Below, in pieces: positions 1-32,264 of a stretch of 64,000 nucleotides of DNA. The stretch is from contig NW_025062477.1 in assembly GCF_000002995.4 (NCBI RefSeq), positions 7,288,649 to 7,352,648 of the forward strand, given 5' to 3'. The position numbers and the translations under genes were made by a program. Under the pieces are notes generated by a model. That model was given only the letters and a program-made list of their open reading frames with translations. It was not told the DNA's origin and did no database searches. Origin of the DNA: Brugia malayi (lineage: Eukaryota; Nematoda; Chromadorea; Rhabditida; Onchocercidae). Positions within the stretch are counted from its first letter, which is position 1; every line of letters starts with the position of its first letter.

Positions 1-3000
1 TATCATCGAAGTGTATTGCTCAATTGTCACCGACTAAAGTGAACGTAAAAGCTTTGTACTGAGAGATACCTTTGGGATAAGTTCTATTGTTCCAGTACTT
101 CTGAAAATTTTGGGAATGCTTTTTTTGAATGCCCTTAAAAAATGATTTCTATGAGAGAACTTTTTGAAACTAAAATAAAGTTAGAAAGGAAGAATTTGAA
201 AGTACATTTAGAAAAAAAAAAGTTACGTCTAAAACGAAACCAAATTTTTTGCGTTGAAATTAAATTTTGGCACTGCATGTACGAAAATCAATGTATGCTA
301 GAGCTTAAATTGAATGATATATTCACAATAAGCTTTGCACTGACTGATAAATTGAAGTAAATATTTGAACAGTTGGAATTGTGAGTGTTTTCTAAGCGAC
401 GTGAATACTCAGCCACGATTAGCATGCAGTTTCATCATTTGCACCTGCATTCATACTATCAGTGTATATAATAGGATAAAATTAATTGTTCATCATTACT
501 ACTACTATAAACTGATTTAATTAATTAAGTGACAATATCTCAAAAGGGAAGTGTGTCATTAGTAAAACAAAACGATCTCTAAAAATTAAAATGTTGTCGA
601 GAAAAATAGCTGTTTGCTATATATTCGGGTATATTCACAAATATAGCATTGAAAAATGCTAATTAGTCACGAATCAAGACGTTCGATAAGCAAAAATGAT
701 TTTTTGAAAAAAAGAAAAAGGAGATGAGTAGAAGAAGAATAACGACTACTTCAAGGTTTGGTTAGAAATTCGAATTTCGAAAACTAATGCCGAAATTGAC
801 ACAAACAAATAATAATTTATTTACCAAAGATCAATTTTTTTTAATTCAACAATAAAACAATAAAGTTAGGGGGAAATGATCAAAATTTACACGGAAACAA
901 TGACGTAAACACGGGATGGCAAAAAATAAGCGTAAATAAGACAAAGATTTTGTTATAGAAATCATCAGCTGTGGCAAATAGAAAACTTTTGATTATATAC
1001 GGATCACCTGTTCATTGGGTAATTCATCATTAAGAAAGCTGGCAAAATAGACCGGGGCGGCAATTCTTCCTACACTTCCGATATAAAATAGCAGCATTAG
1101 TTTCTTGTAGCTCTAACTCTCAACAACAACCACCTCATAAACAAAATGATGTTGTTTCGAGGGGATGATGAGAAGAAGGGACGGGCGGGATGGCAGAAAG
1201 AATGTCTTCTCTTTCTTATGCTTCAGTGAATTGATTTAAAACTTGACAAAATCATAGTTTTGTTTTTGATTAAATCTAAGTACATTCGATGCATCAAAGT
1301 TTATTCAAGAAAAAAGTTTAATTAACATTTTAATTTCCACTTCTCATCAGCATATTAGTGTAAAGTAACATATTCCATGATTTCTGTAATTTGCAACAAC
1401 GCAACACACTGTTCTTTCTCTACACCTGTTTCTTTTTTTTTTTCGTTTGAAAATTACATTCCATATTTATTCTGTAAATTATCAGTAAGTGAAATTTGCT
1501 AATAATAAATTATGGTCACGAAAATGTAAAAATCCTAGTAAATGTGGGATCAGTCAGAAAGGAGACAAGTAGCTTAGTTAATCTGTGCTAATGTGATAGC
1601 AATTTTTGGAGTAACACAGCATTAAGAAGATCCAAATATCTGCTGTCGCTTGGGAGGGTGTTGATATTTCATCTGTCCCAGTTATTATGGACTCCCAAGA
1701 GATATATGCATAAGAATGAGCCAAAAACTCATAGAAACTTGCGAAAAAGCTCTCATTCAATATCGCATATTTTCCATTTTCTATCCTTTCAATCCTTTCC
1801 CTGTCTCTTTCTTTTCTCTCTCTCTCTTCCAGTCCTCTCAAACAACTAAATATCTTTTTCATTTCATCATTTGAACGGATCTGAATATCATTAAATCTAT
1901 CATTTAATATTCATGACTGAATCATTCCTAAAAGATATCTTAAATGAACAAAAAGAATCGAAAAATTAAAGATGAAAGCTTAGCATTGTCATTTTTGAAG
2001 CAGTGATTTTGAAAAGATCTGTCACATTTAGAATGACAAAGTTGCGAAACATTAAAAGCCATTAACGACGACTAATTCGGCAAATTTAATCAGAAGATCT
2101 TTTCCTTGCAAGAATAAGAAATTTTCCCAGGGATGAAAGAAGAGACAGTAAGGCTTTTAGGTTATGTACACTAACATTTCAATTGCATCAAAGTAATTAG
2201 CTTTTAGTATGATCAAAATGGTATGTTTTATGTGTAAAAAAAAAAACGAAGCACAGAATTTTAAATGAAATATAATTAGCTTCATTAAATAAATTAATAA
2301 AGCCATTCATAAAAAAATTGTCAATAGTAAAGAATAAATGAAAAAAGAGTAGAGATGACAAGAAAACACAAAAAAGCGTACTACTGATAACTTTGTAATG
2401 TACAAAGAAGTAAACTATCATAAATACATGTACAAATAATTCTCAAAAAATTATGCTTGAGGAACTGCATAAATGCAAACTGCCTTGTAGAAAATAAACA
2501 ATAAAGTAAAGTAAAGAAATAGCATGGATAGAACAATGAGTATTCATATCGTTTGAAAAGCGCTAATATCCAGTGAGATCATTTCAATTAGTTGGAATTT
2601 CAATTTTTATATTATCAACAAACACCACTGATTACAGTTCGTACTGCAATTATTATTATTACTAATAAACGACTTTTTTTAAACCCAAAACACATTTTTC
2701 CTCATTTAGCAGCTTTTTCATTGCTTTTAACACTTGAAAAATACGACGAATAAATTTAACTTGAAAAAAAAAAGAAGCTCAATTTATAACATTTTCGTTC
2801 TGTCAATGTCATCTTCAGTGTTTCCTTTTTTTTTCATTTTAGCACATTATTTTCAATTGATGAATTGATTATTCCTGATGAAACGATAGGTCTGCCTTTG
2901 ATGATTTTGATGAGAATATTTAATAAATCGCCAAAAGATGTCAATCATGCAAGATTCATTTGTTTTATTTGTATTTGTCACAGTATTACTTCAAAAAAAA

Positions 3001-6000
3001 AAAAAAAAAAAAAAATAGGAATAAAAAGAAGAAAAGAAAAGAAAGATAAAAGATATTTGTCCAAACAATATTCGCTGCTGTCATTTAATCAAATGAATAA
3101 AATTGCATCAACATATTTGGACTAAAATATACATACGATCAATAAGGGAAATGAAGATACACTTTCTGAGCTAAGAATTAGCCAATTATGGATGACACAT
3201 CAGAAAATTTATTTTCAAGTTGTTGCATAAAACTTTGTCATTTACGTTTGTTGTTTGTTGAATTTTATTTGTCTACAACTTTGTTAGTCTCCTTTTCTAC
3301 ATAATAATATCCACCAAGTATTGGTACTTTTATTATTGATAACCGGAATATACGATTTATTTATAACCAAAATAAGACTTGAGTTGAAATAAATTGAAAA
3401 ACTTGAAATTAAATATATCATAAATGGAAATGTTAATTAAATTGTAATATGAAGAAGGTAAATTTTTATTATAATAAAAAAGATTATCTTCTTTTATCTT
3501 TATTGTAAATTCGAATTTTGCGTACACAAGATTAACTCCCTTCAATAATAATCTAAGGAAGAAGATCAATTGCAGATATTTATCGACTAGCAATTGATTC
3601 AACACCAAATAGTATTTTTAACAGAACGTTGATAAAATAATGAGCTGAACATATGCTGCAAATTTGAAAAAATCAAGAAAAAGAAAATTAAATAAACATT
3701 CTATTCCCTTAATCATTTATTTATTTAGAAGCAGAGAAATACACATCATTTAAATCTCTGAAACATTGGCGCTTCTTTTCCATAATGTAAATAGCACATA
3801 TTGTTGTTTGTTTTTATTACGCATATATTATTAGTTGGCGCAGTTAGCATATTTGATTCCATTTGAATGAAGTAAAAATGCATTGACAACTTCTTTCTAA
3901 CTTCCTGCCATTTTCTTCACCGAAACAGCTCCAAAATCCCAAAGGTACTTCAAAATAAATCTAATTTAACAGCACTTTGCATAAATTTCAATTTAGTAAA
4001 ATATCCGTGTTTCTCTCGTTAATCACTAAAAGCTTAAAGAATCTTGCTTTGAAAAAAAGACGTTTAAAAAAGTTACTAGGAAAAGAACTAAAGAGGAGAT
4101 AGATTAAGTCATAGTTTTTTTGTTCTAAACTAATTACTGCATACTTTTAATACTTACGATGTTGAATAGTTTAATTGAGTCTTTAAAAAATTAACTTTGG
4201 AAAGTTTCGTTTTCGGTTTGATATCATATATTTTCCATAAAAGCAATCGAACCATATTATATATGAACAAAAGAATTGTGTTATTTGTTTTGTGATTCAT
4301 TAGGCACTGAAACATCCCAAGCTTGTTAATAATAATCTGAAAAAATACTTGACTAAAAAAGTTAAAATTTATGTTTAAGGCTAAACTGTAAATATCTGGA
4401 AATACTGAAATTCTCACTGATTGGACAACATCGCATAAATCTGCTGGTGACAAATTTGTGATGTCATAATTACTGATTTGTATTTTTTCTGAATTCATTC
4501 TTTTATGACTTTTGGCTCATTTCTATTGTCAACTAACATAATATTTAGGGATGGGATAAAAGCAAAGAAGAGAAGATCACTTCCTCACGAGATTATAGTC
4601 GACTACTTCACGATGATATGGCAAGTTGCAGATCTTTCATTTTCAGCTTATACTCATTGCAATATATCAGATTATCATAGGAATAATAATTACAAAATTG
4701 GAATACCAAATTTGTTAGTCACAAAATGGGAATAAAATTAATCGAACAGAAATTTTGATACAGTGGTATGCATCACATAAATTGTCATTTGAACAAAGTA
4801 ATTTAAACAATTTTACTTTTCTTCATTGTCTGTTGCCAAGAAAATTGCTTAAACACTCTCAATGAACTTTTCTACTTCATTTAATGCTCCAAAGTTTATC
4901 TAAATAGTCCTGTCTGCCTTGAATCAACTTTAAATTTTCATAATTATTTCTATGCCTTAAAACCTTAGCTATTTTAATTGATACTGCAACTGAATGGTTG
5001 GGTGGTTAAATTTAGTTCAATGGTCAGTTGTCACAAATCAAAGAGACTGGGATAAAAAGTGATTGACTTTTATTTATAATGAAAGGGCTTCAATTTTGCT
5101 ATAACTTTAAACACAAGAGTTTGACTCTTAATTGCTGCATACTTTAACTTGATTTGATTTAACTTAGATCTAACATATTAGCACAGTGTGTTCGTGAATG
5201 TGATCCCATGTAACCAGTCATTTAATGTTTTAGTTCATTGAATTATAAATTAATTTATGCATGTGGAATTTTCAGTTTGCTGTGCTATAAGATTTCATCA
5301 CATCGCGGTCAATTATACCAAGCTTAAAAATAGCGGAAAACACTCATTTATCATAGTAGAAGTGTTTTTAAGTATGTAGAGAAATGATGTATTCCTCTTT
5401 CCATAGATTTTGATACGCAGTATTGGCTAGTATATTTCTATTAATCTTCCGGTCCGAGTTTGACCTCCTCATCCAGGATGTTTCATTAATCTTAAAAGGG
5501 CTTTATTCATACATTTAAGTAAGGCTGCATAATTACACTGTTGTAGAAATGGAAATATTTCAGTCATTTCATATCTGCGAAATAATTGATAGAAATTTAG
5601 AGATTGTCTTTTTTTTTGGAAGAAAAAGAGAAAGAACAGAGCCAAGTGGTTAACACGATTGAAAGAGAAAAGGACTATTTTTTTTTTTAAGGCTAGCAAG
5701 CCAAATTGTAAGGCCGATTACTTTATATGCCTAAGCAAAAAAGTATTAAGACGATTGAATGAATTTCCTCATTTACCTCACTATCAAGCATGAAACTAAC
5801 AACCTAAAGGAAAGAAGGAACACATTGTATTCATAATTTATCAACATTTACTTCGTCATAAAGGTAAAACGTCATAAAGGTTAAGTTTCATTTCTTGTCA
5901 TCTAGCGCATGACTTAGTTTAAACACTAGCACATATATAAATGAGTGGTCACTGCAATGGTGATAATAATGATTAGATTTAAATGATAATATGAGTATAT

Positions 6001-7100
6001 TTAGGATAAATCAAATATTAAAAAAAAACGAATAAGAGGATTTAAGATATATAATTATTGTTGCAAAAAAGGGAGAAGAGTTCAAAGGAGAAGAGTTTGA
6101 TTGGCTATAAGAGCATTAAGAAAAATTCCGAAAGATTTGGGAACATATCTGGAATGATCAGGAGAGACAGGAAAATAACTACACTGCACAGCTTTATTGA
6201 GAATTACAAATTTCTTGAAAATGTATTCGATCTCTTTCAGAGATATCAGTCTACATCACTGATATCTCTGAAAAAAAAGAAAGCTCTGGCTTAAAAAATG
6301 CTTCCAGTTAACCCATAATAATAAGAAACAGAAAAAGATAACAAATAAGAAATTCGGAGGAAAAGAGAAAATCTTGTTGTAATAATTGTAAAGATTTGAT
6401 AGCTGATTTAATCTTTTTAAGCTAAAACAGCATTTTACACTCACTTAGACTTGATAAACTGAGAGATAAAATTGGCATTGGGAAGTAAGGAATGACCAAA
6501 AAATACGTAGAAATTTCAACTTACTAAATCAATTTTCATCTCATCGTTATTCCACAAAAAGAGATCTTTGATCTATATTATATGATCCATGAAATTCTGG
6601 CTATTACCATATGGTCTTATTTTTGTTATACTTTTTTCTGCGAAACAATTTATCAGGTTTTTATATACACTTCAACTAATCTACTATTTTTCCGCCTTTG
6701 AGTTAGTGCAACATATTTTTTTAGCTTCAAAAGCATCAAATTAGTTGTCAAATTTTTGTAGTTATGACCAACGGATTTTTTTTCCTCAGAATTTCCTATT
6801 TGGCATTCCTTTTTTAAACGTTCGTTTATCCGAAGAACCAGTTGGCCAGATCGGAAGTTTGAAGTATTTGACATGAAGAAGATCCCTAATTAAATTAAAC
6901 ATGTATTTGAAATGATTGCTGATTTAAAGCTAAACCATATATTACAAGGGATTTTAATAATTTCAATATATATCTGTAGTTCGAATATGGTTTGGTGATC
7001 AACTGACATTATTGATATTCAGAAGAGTACAGTTATCTTTCATCCACCCAAATTGTGAAATTATCAAAAGAATTTTATTTTGTGTCTTTCTTTTCTTATT
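1..7100. other. AT-rich non-coding stretch, no gene supported
   Basis: This stretch is AT-rich with many homopolymer runs and only short open frames. I found no frame with a recognisable domain or a consistent exon series. A 28-codon plus-strand frame from the ATG at 1145 and a pair of overlapping codon-like frames at 4380-4735 were looked at and not accepted. The stretch holds one clear inverted repeat near 6.24 kb, listed separately. It is probably intergenic. Confidence 0.5.
6235..6273. repeat. Perfect 15-bp inverted repeat (hairpin)
   Basis: The left arm at 6235-6249 and the right arm at 6259-6273 are perfect reverse complements, separated by a 9-base loop. The arms centre on AGATATCAG and CTGATATCT. 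It lies in non-coding sequence, about 2.3 kb upstream of the SMG-1 start. It could be a small transposon remnant, a structured RNA or chance; nothing nearby decides. Confidence 0.8.
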
Positions 7101-7119
7101 TCAATATTTTGCTTTAAAC

Positions 7120-8029
7120 CTCTCGAGACTTTACCAGTTATCAAGACTGTCCATTTTCCTGAGCCTATTCGCCCCGTTGAAATAAGTTGGAGAGACAAGA
7201 TAATAAATTCTGTATAATCTACCACTGATCAAGCTTTTGATACTTTGGACAGCCTCACTGTAGTATGCTAAAGAAGATTAGAATTGACCCGTACCTACTG
7301 ATCTAAAATCTCCCAAACTGTTTTATTGCTTGCTACAACTACATTAGTTTAATTTTTACCACTCATCACTGTGAATGTATTGCTACTACAATAGTGCTAC
7401 CAGCATAACATCATTAGCACTCCCCTTCTAAAAGCAACTCTGCTACTGTAGGATACAGTAGTTCTGCTTCAATGCACTAGAAGACTACCGTAACCGATAT
7501 GATCATTCCTGTCCCATCTGGATTGTGGTTGACTGTCATCGTAGCATATTAAGCTGGTCTACTGGCTGGCGGATCGAATGATTTTCGAACGTGCTAAAAA
7601 TATCCCGACTGATGTTGTTGGTGCGGGATGTGCAGGGTGATGAGGGGTTATCGATTAGTATGGTTTGATAAGCATTTGGAGATTTTGGGGGAATGTAATA
7701 AATAAATTTTAGATTGTCTCCAACTCTGGCCTTAAATTTTCATAACGATCATACCGCTTGAGTTAACCTTTGACCTTTTTGCTACAACAATACATCATTG
7801 AGCTAATTAATTGTCATCAGTTGTTCCTCTCTCGCTTACTAAGATATCTTCCTTCGTCAGTCTAAGTTATTTGCTGCTGATAAGCATGAGGATACTAGCT
7901 CGGATCATGTCAGTGGAAAAAGCATATATATGGTAGTCGATATTACTAGAGCTGATCAGCCAGAATTGATTGTTTTTGTCAGTATCGAAAAGTCGGAGTT
8001 GTTGATACGATCTCTGATTCCATATTGAC
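7120..8029 (+). other. Possible exons of an unassigned upstream gene
   Basis: Three plus-strand blocks look codon-like in otherwise stop-rich sequence. The first (about 7122-7205) reads ETLPVIKTVHFPEPIRP and onward and ends at a GTATAA donor-like site. The second (7545 to about 7622) follows a GTAG acceptor-like site and reads HIKLVYWLADRMIFERAK and onward. The third (7861-8029) follows a pyrimidine-rich TCGTCAG and is open in two frames. The first two can join in phase 0, but the third is ambiguous. I do not recognise the product. If real, it would be a gene ending about 0.5 kb upstream of SMG-1 on the same strand. It could equally be chance open frames or a decayed copy. Confidence 0.25.
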
Positions 8030-8583
8030 ATCAGTTCGCTTGAATTGGCATACTATACCAGTTAACAAACTATTATTTATTTTAGAAACGATAAGGATCG
8101 GAGGAGAGGGAGGGTAAGCTAAATTTAAGCGAAGGAGTGGAGGGAGGAAGTCACTTCAATTACAGCTTTTTCTATTGTCATCGGTGTGTCATAACCTGTA
8201 CAGTTCTGTCGCAAAATTTCGCACTTCATTCTTTTGTTCTGTTAGGCAGGAATTAGCAAATTATGATAAATTTAAGTTATTTATATGTTTGACAAATTTT
8301 TGTAACGTTGGTAACTTTGCTTATTTATTCCTTATGCTTATTAATATTGTTTGTTTTACATTATTCATTTTTATCGTGAAGTTGAATTCATTTGTAATTG
8401 TTGCACAGAATCTTCCTGTAATGATTTATAAAATCAATATGCAAATTCCTTCGTCTTTTTGTCAAAATTTTATTATTTTTATTTTTAGACAGTTAAGTTT
8501 TTTCATGGGTCGCATGAATCAAAGGTATAGTATTTCGCATTTATTGAGGTGGAGTAATGCGAGGTTGTTGGTAATCTAGCGCT

Positions 8584-27775
<19,192 letters not shown>

Positions 27776-27801
<26 letters not shown>

Positions 27802-29501
27802 TGTATCTGCTTTTATCAAGCAGGTTTGTGTTCTGATAAGGTGAGTACTTTGTTTTTGCTTTTAAACAATAATTTGTTTTTCAGTTATTTGATGATGATT
27901 CTTTCCTCCTTTCAAATAAAGGTTTAGGACCATTGAATAAGCTAATTGTAATTACTACTTTTCATTACTGGTAAAGTAGAGGGTTTACATATATATATAT
28001 ATATAACTTGAAACGTTGCTTATTCTAAATTGATACTTTCGTAAGTGACAACTAACTCTGCAATGCCCAGCGAAAATTGGCTTTACACAGCTAAACGAGG
28101 TATTCTCTGATTACTACTTCACACAAGTTTATTCAGCAGAGCTTTCAATATTACTTCTCATGATTGCTTATTACGAGGCATCTGAATTATTTATTGTGTT
28201 ATAGCAGCGCGCTGTGAGAAATATTAGTTATTAATTATGCATAATTTATTATGCTGACTTTATTACAGGCAAAAATCTCGTTTACGTGGTCGACTTTGCC
28301 CACACGAACAAATAAAGTGGGCGTTTCCCTCATATCGTAACATCACTCAAAACCAAAGCATCTGGAAGTCATTTATGCTTCCAAAAATGAGTTCGTCAAC
28401 AAGCAGGTAAAATCTTGATTATACACTGTAATGCTACTTAACGACATCATCATGTTGTTAATTGCTTCTTCACCTATCGATGCATGGATGATGGACTTTT
28501 ATGCGAACTCCTGAAAAGGTGTGGGTTGCGCACGATGCTTATCGGAAGTATGTGGGGACATGTTTTGTTGTGATTGGTTCATTGGGCCAATGTATTCTGG
28601 TTCTTCATAGAGATACAAAGATGCAAACGACTTCAAAAAAAATCTTTTTTCATGTTTGTTATCTGTTGTTTTCGGTTTTGTTTATGTATCCTCATTTGAA
28701 AAGCAAATTTTAAGAAATTCTTCTAACCTGTAAGTCACGATTTGGAAGAGCCTATTTGGCTGGTGTGAATTGGGCAAGAAGTTTGATAACTTAGAATAAC
28801 ATGAATTATTTGATTTGGATTTATCGCATAATTATTTTCAATTATTGGACTTTAGGAATTACATGAATTTTGTGTGTAGAACAAAAATTTGCTATATTTT
28901 TGCTATATAAATTAAATGCTACCAAATGATTAACTGTCTGTTATGTAAAGGTGGTAACTTGGCATAATTTATGCCACATTGAGCTAGATTAGTGGAGGAT
29001 TCTAGAGGTTTGCCTTACTTGTATGAATCTGCACAAAATTAGAAACGTTTACCAGATATTGATACATCATTCTATGTCGTGCAGTTTTAATTTTTTTTTT
29101 TTGTTTTAATTCTGTCTATTTGGTAACTTTTTCTTTGCAATAGCTATTTACTCTCTCCTATAATTCATATCTGAATTCTTCTTATTTCGAAGTCTTGTTA
29201 TTTAGAGGACAAACATATATATTTGTAGTATGATTTCATGTCTTCGAAAAAGATGATTCTTTGTTCATTTCCATTTATTAGTTGCTTAATAATAATTTTT
29301 TTACTTTCGAGCATAAAAATCGGAATAAATTCTTTTTTACGGTATGAACATACATGAGGAGCATAACCTTCCAGTTCCACTTCTATTGTAGAAATACCTC
29401 TCATGATTTGTTTTAGCTCTCTACCTTATTCTTCAATCCATTCGGAGTTTACGGAAGCTATAATTACAGAACGAAGGTGGATTTCAGAATATCACGTGTG
29501 A
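27776..29501 (+). CDS. Spliced exons past the SMG-1 stop: overlapping small ORF or 3' UTR
   Basis: Good splice signals continue past the SMG-1 stop. There is a GTGAGT donor at 27841, a TTTATTACAG acceptor before 28269, a GTAAAA donor at 28407 and a TTTTAG acceptor before 29417. In the +1 frame an ATG at 27776, inside the last SMG-1 exon, opens a frame that stays phase-consistent through 27776-27840, 28269-28406 and 29417-29501. It would encode 95 basic residues, including WAFPSYRNITQNQSIWKSF, with no family I recognise. The third exon is open in a second frame as well, so coding status is uncertain. The alternative is that these are 3' UTR introns of smg-1. The poly(A) signal at 27917 lies inside the first of these introns and would give an unspliced short 3' end. 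Confidence 0.35.
27917..27922 (+). terminator. AATAAA poly(A) signal after SMG-1
   Basis: A canonical AATAAA lies 116 bases after the SMG-1 stop codon. Use of it would end the mRNA before the downstream acceptor at 28268, so 3' end choice and splicing would compete. No experimental 3' end is available. Confidence 0.5.
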
Positions 29502-30700
29502 ATCATCCTAGTTTGTTCTGTTGTGGTGAATTGCTATTTACAATATTTTATTGGTAAAAGAAATATGTAATATCGCATAAAATATTGCTGCTAATATTTA
29601 TGAAGAGTGAATTGTTTTCAACCATCATTTTCCCTTCCAAAAAGCAAAGGTGGAAGGTCTTTGAAAAAGGCTTCAAAGGGTAATTGCTTATTGAGTGACT
29701 TTATTATCTGGAAGGTTGAATTTGAAATTTCTTAAGAGAATAGAATATGTCGCAATGTCTGCGTTTAGCCAGCTCATTGAAATTAAAATATCGGATGATA
29801 ATACAAAGAAAAATACTTTTTCCTGCTTATAAAAAACATAGAAGAAGCAAATCTCATTGAGGTCTTGTGAAAAAGTAGTGAAGCTGGGAAAGAGGCAGCA
29901 GCGTGAGGTATTCCATTTGCAGTTTTCGATGTTTAAAGTTACTGACTGATTGTTTGGAAAGATTGAGAATAATGGTAAACCTTCACTTCTAAGTCGCTGC
30001 TTTGAAATAAGCTAAGATGAAAAAGCGTGATGCATCTAAAATTTGGTTTGCAGCACTTTGCCAAATGTACTTGTTTTGGTTTGAAGCGTGTTTTAAAATA
30101 AGGACTGCTGTAATGCATATGCTACATTGTTTGTTTTTGTCTTATTTTGCGTTACTTTTACATTCATAAAAGGATTTTATTTAATCAAGTCAGAAGGCCT
30201 CGGTACATTTACCTGATTAAAATTCATTGCTTTGAATGGAATTAGAACAGACCTATTGTCATAATTCGGGTTATTAGGTTTGGAATTAGAAGTTTCATAA
30301 ATCATCTGGCATGGTTTTCGTAAATGCTTCCGTAAAAATGCATTTGGCTGGAAAGATCAATGCGGATAGGCAAGTTCTGTTGCAAAATGTACAATGGAAA
30401 CTCATAATGAATTCTTAATCCATTATCTTCATGAAACAGATTGTCTGTGCGTTCTCGAAAATGGTGGCAGTTGTAGGGTGGTAAGTCCATGTGTCTCTTG
30501 ATTAGAGTCCAAAGTAGAGTATTGACGGTAATTGATGTGTTTTAAACTTACACTTCTTCTCTGAGGCATAGTTGTGGTAGTCAGTGGCAAGTTTACTATA
30601 AAAATTTTAGGTAGGCAATCTTACATCCTAAATCTTGACATGCCTAGGATAGGTAGAATGCTGGACTGATTAAATAAGCTTGCCCTGAATAATTTGTCTG
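28410..30700. other. Gap between SMG-1 and the retrotransposon remnant
   Basis: Apart from the possible exon at 29417-29501, I see no supported gene. A 70-codon plus-strand frame at 28501-28713 has no domain and no flanking splice-site support. The base composition is AT-rich like the surrounding introns. Confidence 0.5.
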
Positions 30701-30708
30701 TGATGACA

Positions 30709-31237
30709 TTAATATAGGACTGCTTCCTTCAAACTAACGTTTAGTCCAGAAGCTCTGCATAAGGTGATGTGAAGTTTTGATGTCTTCTTTCTTGGATGGG
30801 CTTCCGTCAATAATGAATGTAAATAGCTTTTTCTGCCGTGACTCTTTGAAAAAGTAATGTGAATACGACTGGTTACCTCGTTCATTATCGAGAAAGACTC
30901 AGAAAGTAAACCACTATATTTGATTGATCGCACTGGTCATTGATCATCTTGAAGAACTTAGGGTTAGGGCAGGAGAAATATTCTAATCGTTGCAAGATTT
31001 GCCATCTTCTCTATCGGAGAAGTAAGTTACGTAGAATCCTTTGTTCTCATATTTCTCTCGCAATTTTCTATTAGCTTTGAAGGCACATTAGTCACTACTT
31101 CTGTCATTTAGTTGTCACTAGCCCTAGCCTATTAGAAATATTGCAAGAATTTTATCAGCTGCAGAGAGTAAAGTAATACTTCTATAGTTTGATGTCGGTC
31201 TTTTTTCCTTCTTATATAGAGGGATGGTGATTGCATG
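30709..31237 (-). mobile_element. Decayed non-LTR retrotransposon, reverse transcriptase fragments
   Basis: Three minus-strand blocks occur in the order expected for a LINE-type reverse transcriptase, but in shifted frames and separated by stops. At about 31237-31124 the reading ITIPLYKKEKRPTSNYRSIT resembles the IPLYKKGD..NYRGISLL block. At about 31070-30983 LREKYENKGFYVTYFSD resembles the EKCREQ..LYVTFVDL block just before the catalytic palm. At about 30800-30709 CRASGLNVSLKEAVLY resembles the GLTISLKKT block. The first block is preceded by a frameshifted EIVKYF segment near 31.3 kb. No intact YADD motif, endonuclease or ends were seen, so the element is dead. The clade cannot be fixed by eye. 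Confidence 0.6.
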
Positions 31238-31239
31238 TT

Positions 31240-32264
31240 GGAAATCTTGAAAGTTTCAACAGTTTGCAATAAGCTCGTGGAGTTTAGCATGAAATACTTA
31301 ACAATCTCCATGATTTCGGTGGAATTTCATTAATTTCAGATGCTCTAAAGATTTTAAATGCTACACGGCTTTGGAAAAATATTCTACTGTATGCAGGACG
31401 AAAAGGTATTTTTCTTGCTTGAAAGGAGGGTAGGCGTACTATGTGAGCAGCCCTCTTCGTGGATAATAGTTCTTGGATTTGTAGATCGTTTTCACTGAAG
31501 CAATCTTTAGATTTCTTTGATGAGAACTCGATTACATTTTGCGCAGGAATGCTGGATGCTATTTCTGGTGAACTGCCAAAGTGTTGCAGAGGAGGAATTT
31601 ATGAGATGGGAAGTGTAGCAATTGCAAGATTGTTGGCTTTGAAAATGGAGGTTGAGTTGTGTCGTACGAGGCAGTGGTCTGCCTTGTCTGCTTGATACTA
31701 GGCATCACTCGATATAAATATCGCGAATATACCTTTGGCGATGTGCCAGTGTTTAGAATTAAAGTTCCATAAATTCAAAATTGACAAATCACTGTTTTAG
31801 GTGCGGTATTTACTTTAATCTGATAACCTTTCTTCCTTCGGACAATGAAATGAAAGGAAAAGCACGAAACACAAAATATATACTTTCGGATGCATTTCCA
31901 ATTAAGCAATAACATACGGTAGGCTATTTCCTCGATATATTGCTCTTCATTGTTCGATTTTGTTAGAAGTATGCTAGGGCATTTATGCTTCTTTAAAAAA
32001 GGGAAAAAGAAGTAAGCAGCAGACATTTGTAGGCTCAAAGCTTGTCCGAGCCTGCCAGTTCTTCAAGTATGACTTATTTATATCTTATGGGATCAACTAA
32101 TGGGAAAAGAAAGCTGGATAGATGGATATATACATACCATCAAGATCCACCCATTCATTTCAAAGTCATCACTTCAGTCCTGAAATTGTCCCAGCCTATG
32201 CCTGCGTACTTCTGCTTGTCTCTGCATATGCGTCTTTGTTTCTCCATTTAAAAACAAAAGAAAA
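31240..32264. other. Upstream region of the secreted-protein gene
   Basis: Plus-strand frames at 31459-31695 and 32042-32251 are open for 70-78 codons but have no recognisable domain. The first may be the back of more retrotransposon sequence. Just before the ATG at 32265 there is only an A-rich leader. The promoter of the next gene should lie here, but I see no defined element. Confidence 0.4.

Noticed and set aside
1145..1231. 28-codon plus-strand frame with higher GC than its surroundings
   Set aside because: Too short, no domain, no clear partner exon, and the reverse strand is also open.
1578..1862. 94-codon minus-strand frame
   Set aside because: Half of it is low-complexity Arg/Glu repeat from a simple TCTC tract, and the opposite strand is equally open for part of it.
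4154..4735. Codon-like frames on both strands, including a vaguely F-box-like LPHEIIVDYF
   Set aside because: Two frames are open over the same bases, no exon chain could be built, and the F-box likeness is too weak.
28501..28713. 70-codon plus-strand frame
   Set aside because: No recognisable domain and no splice or conservation argument; the end is T-rich intergenic sequence.
31459..31695. 78-codon plus-strand frame
   Set aside because: It lies next to the minus-strand retrotransposon remnant and has no domain; probably a shadow of decayed element sequence.
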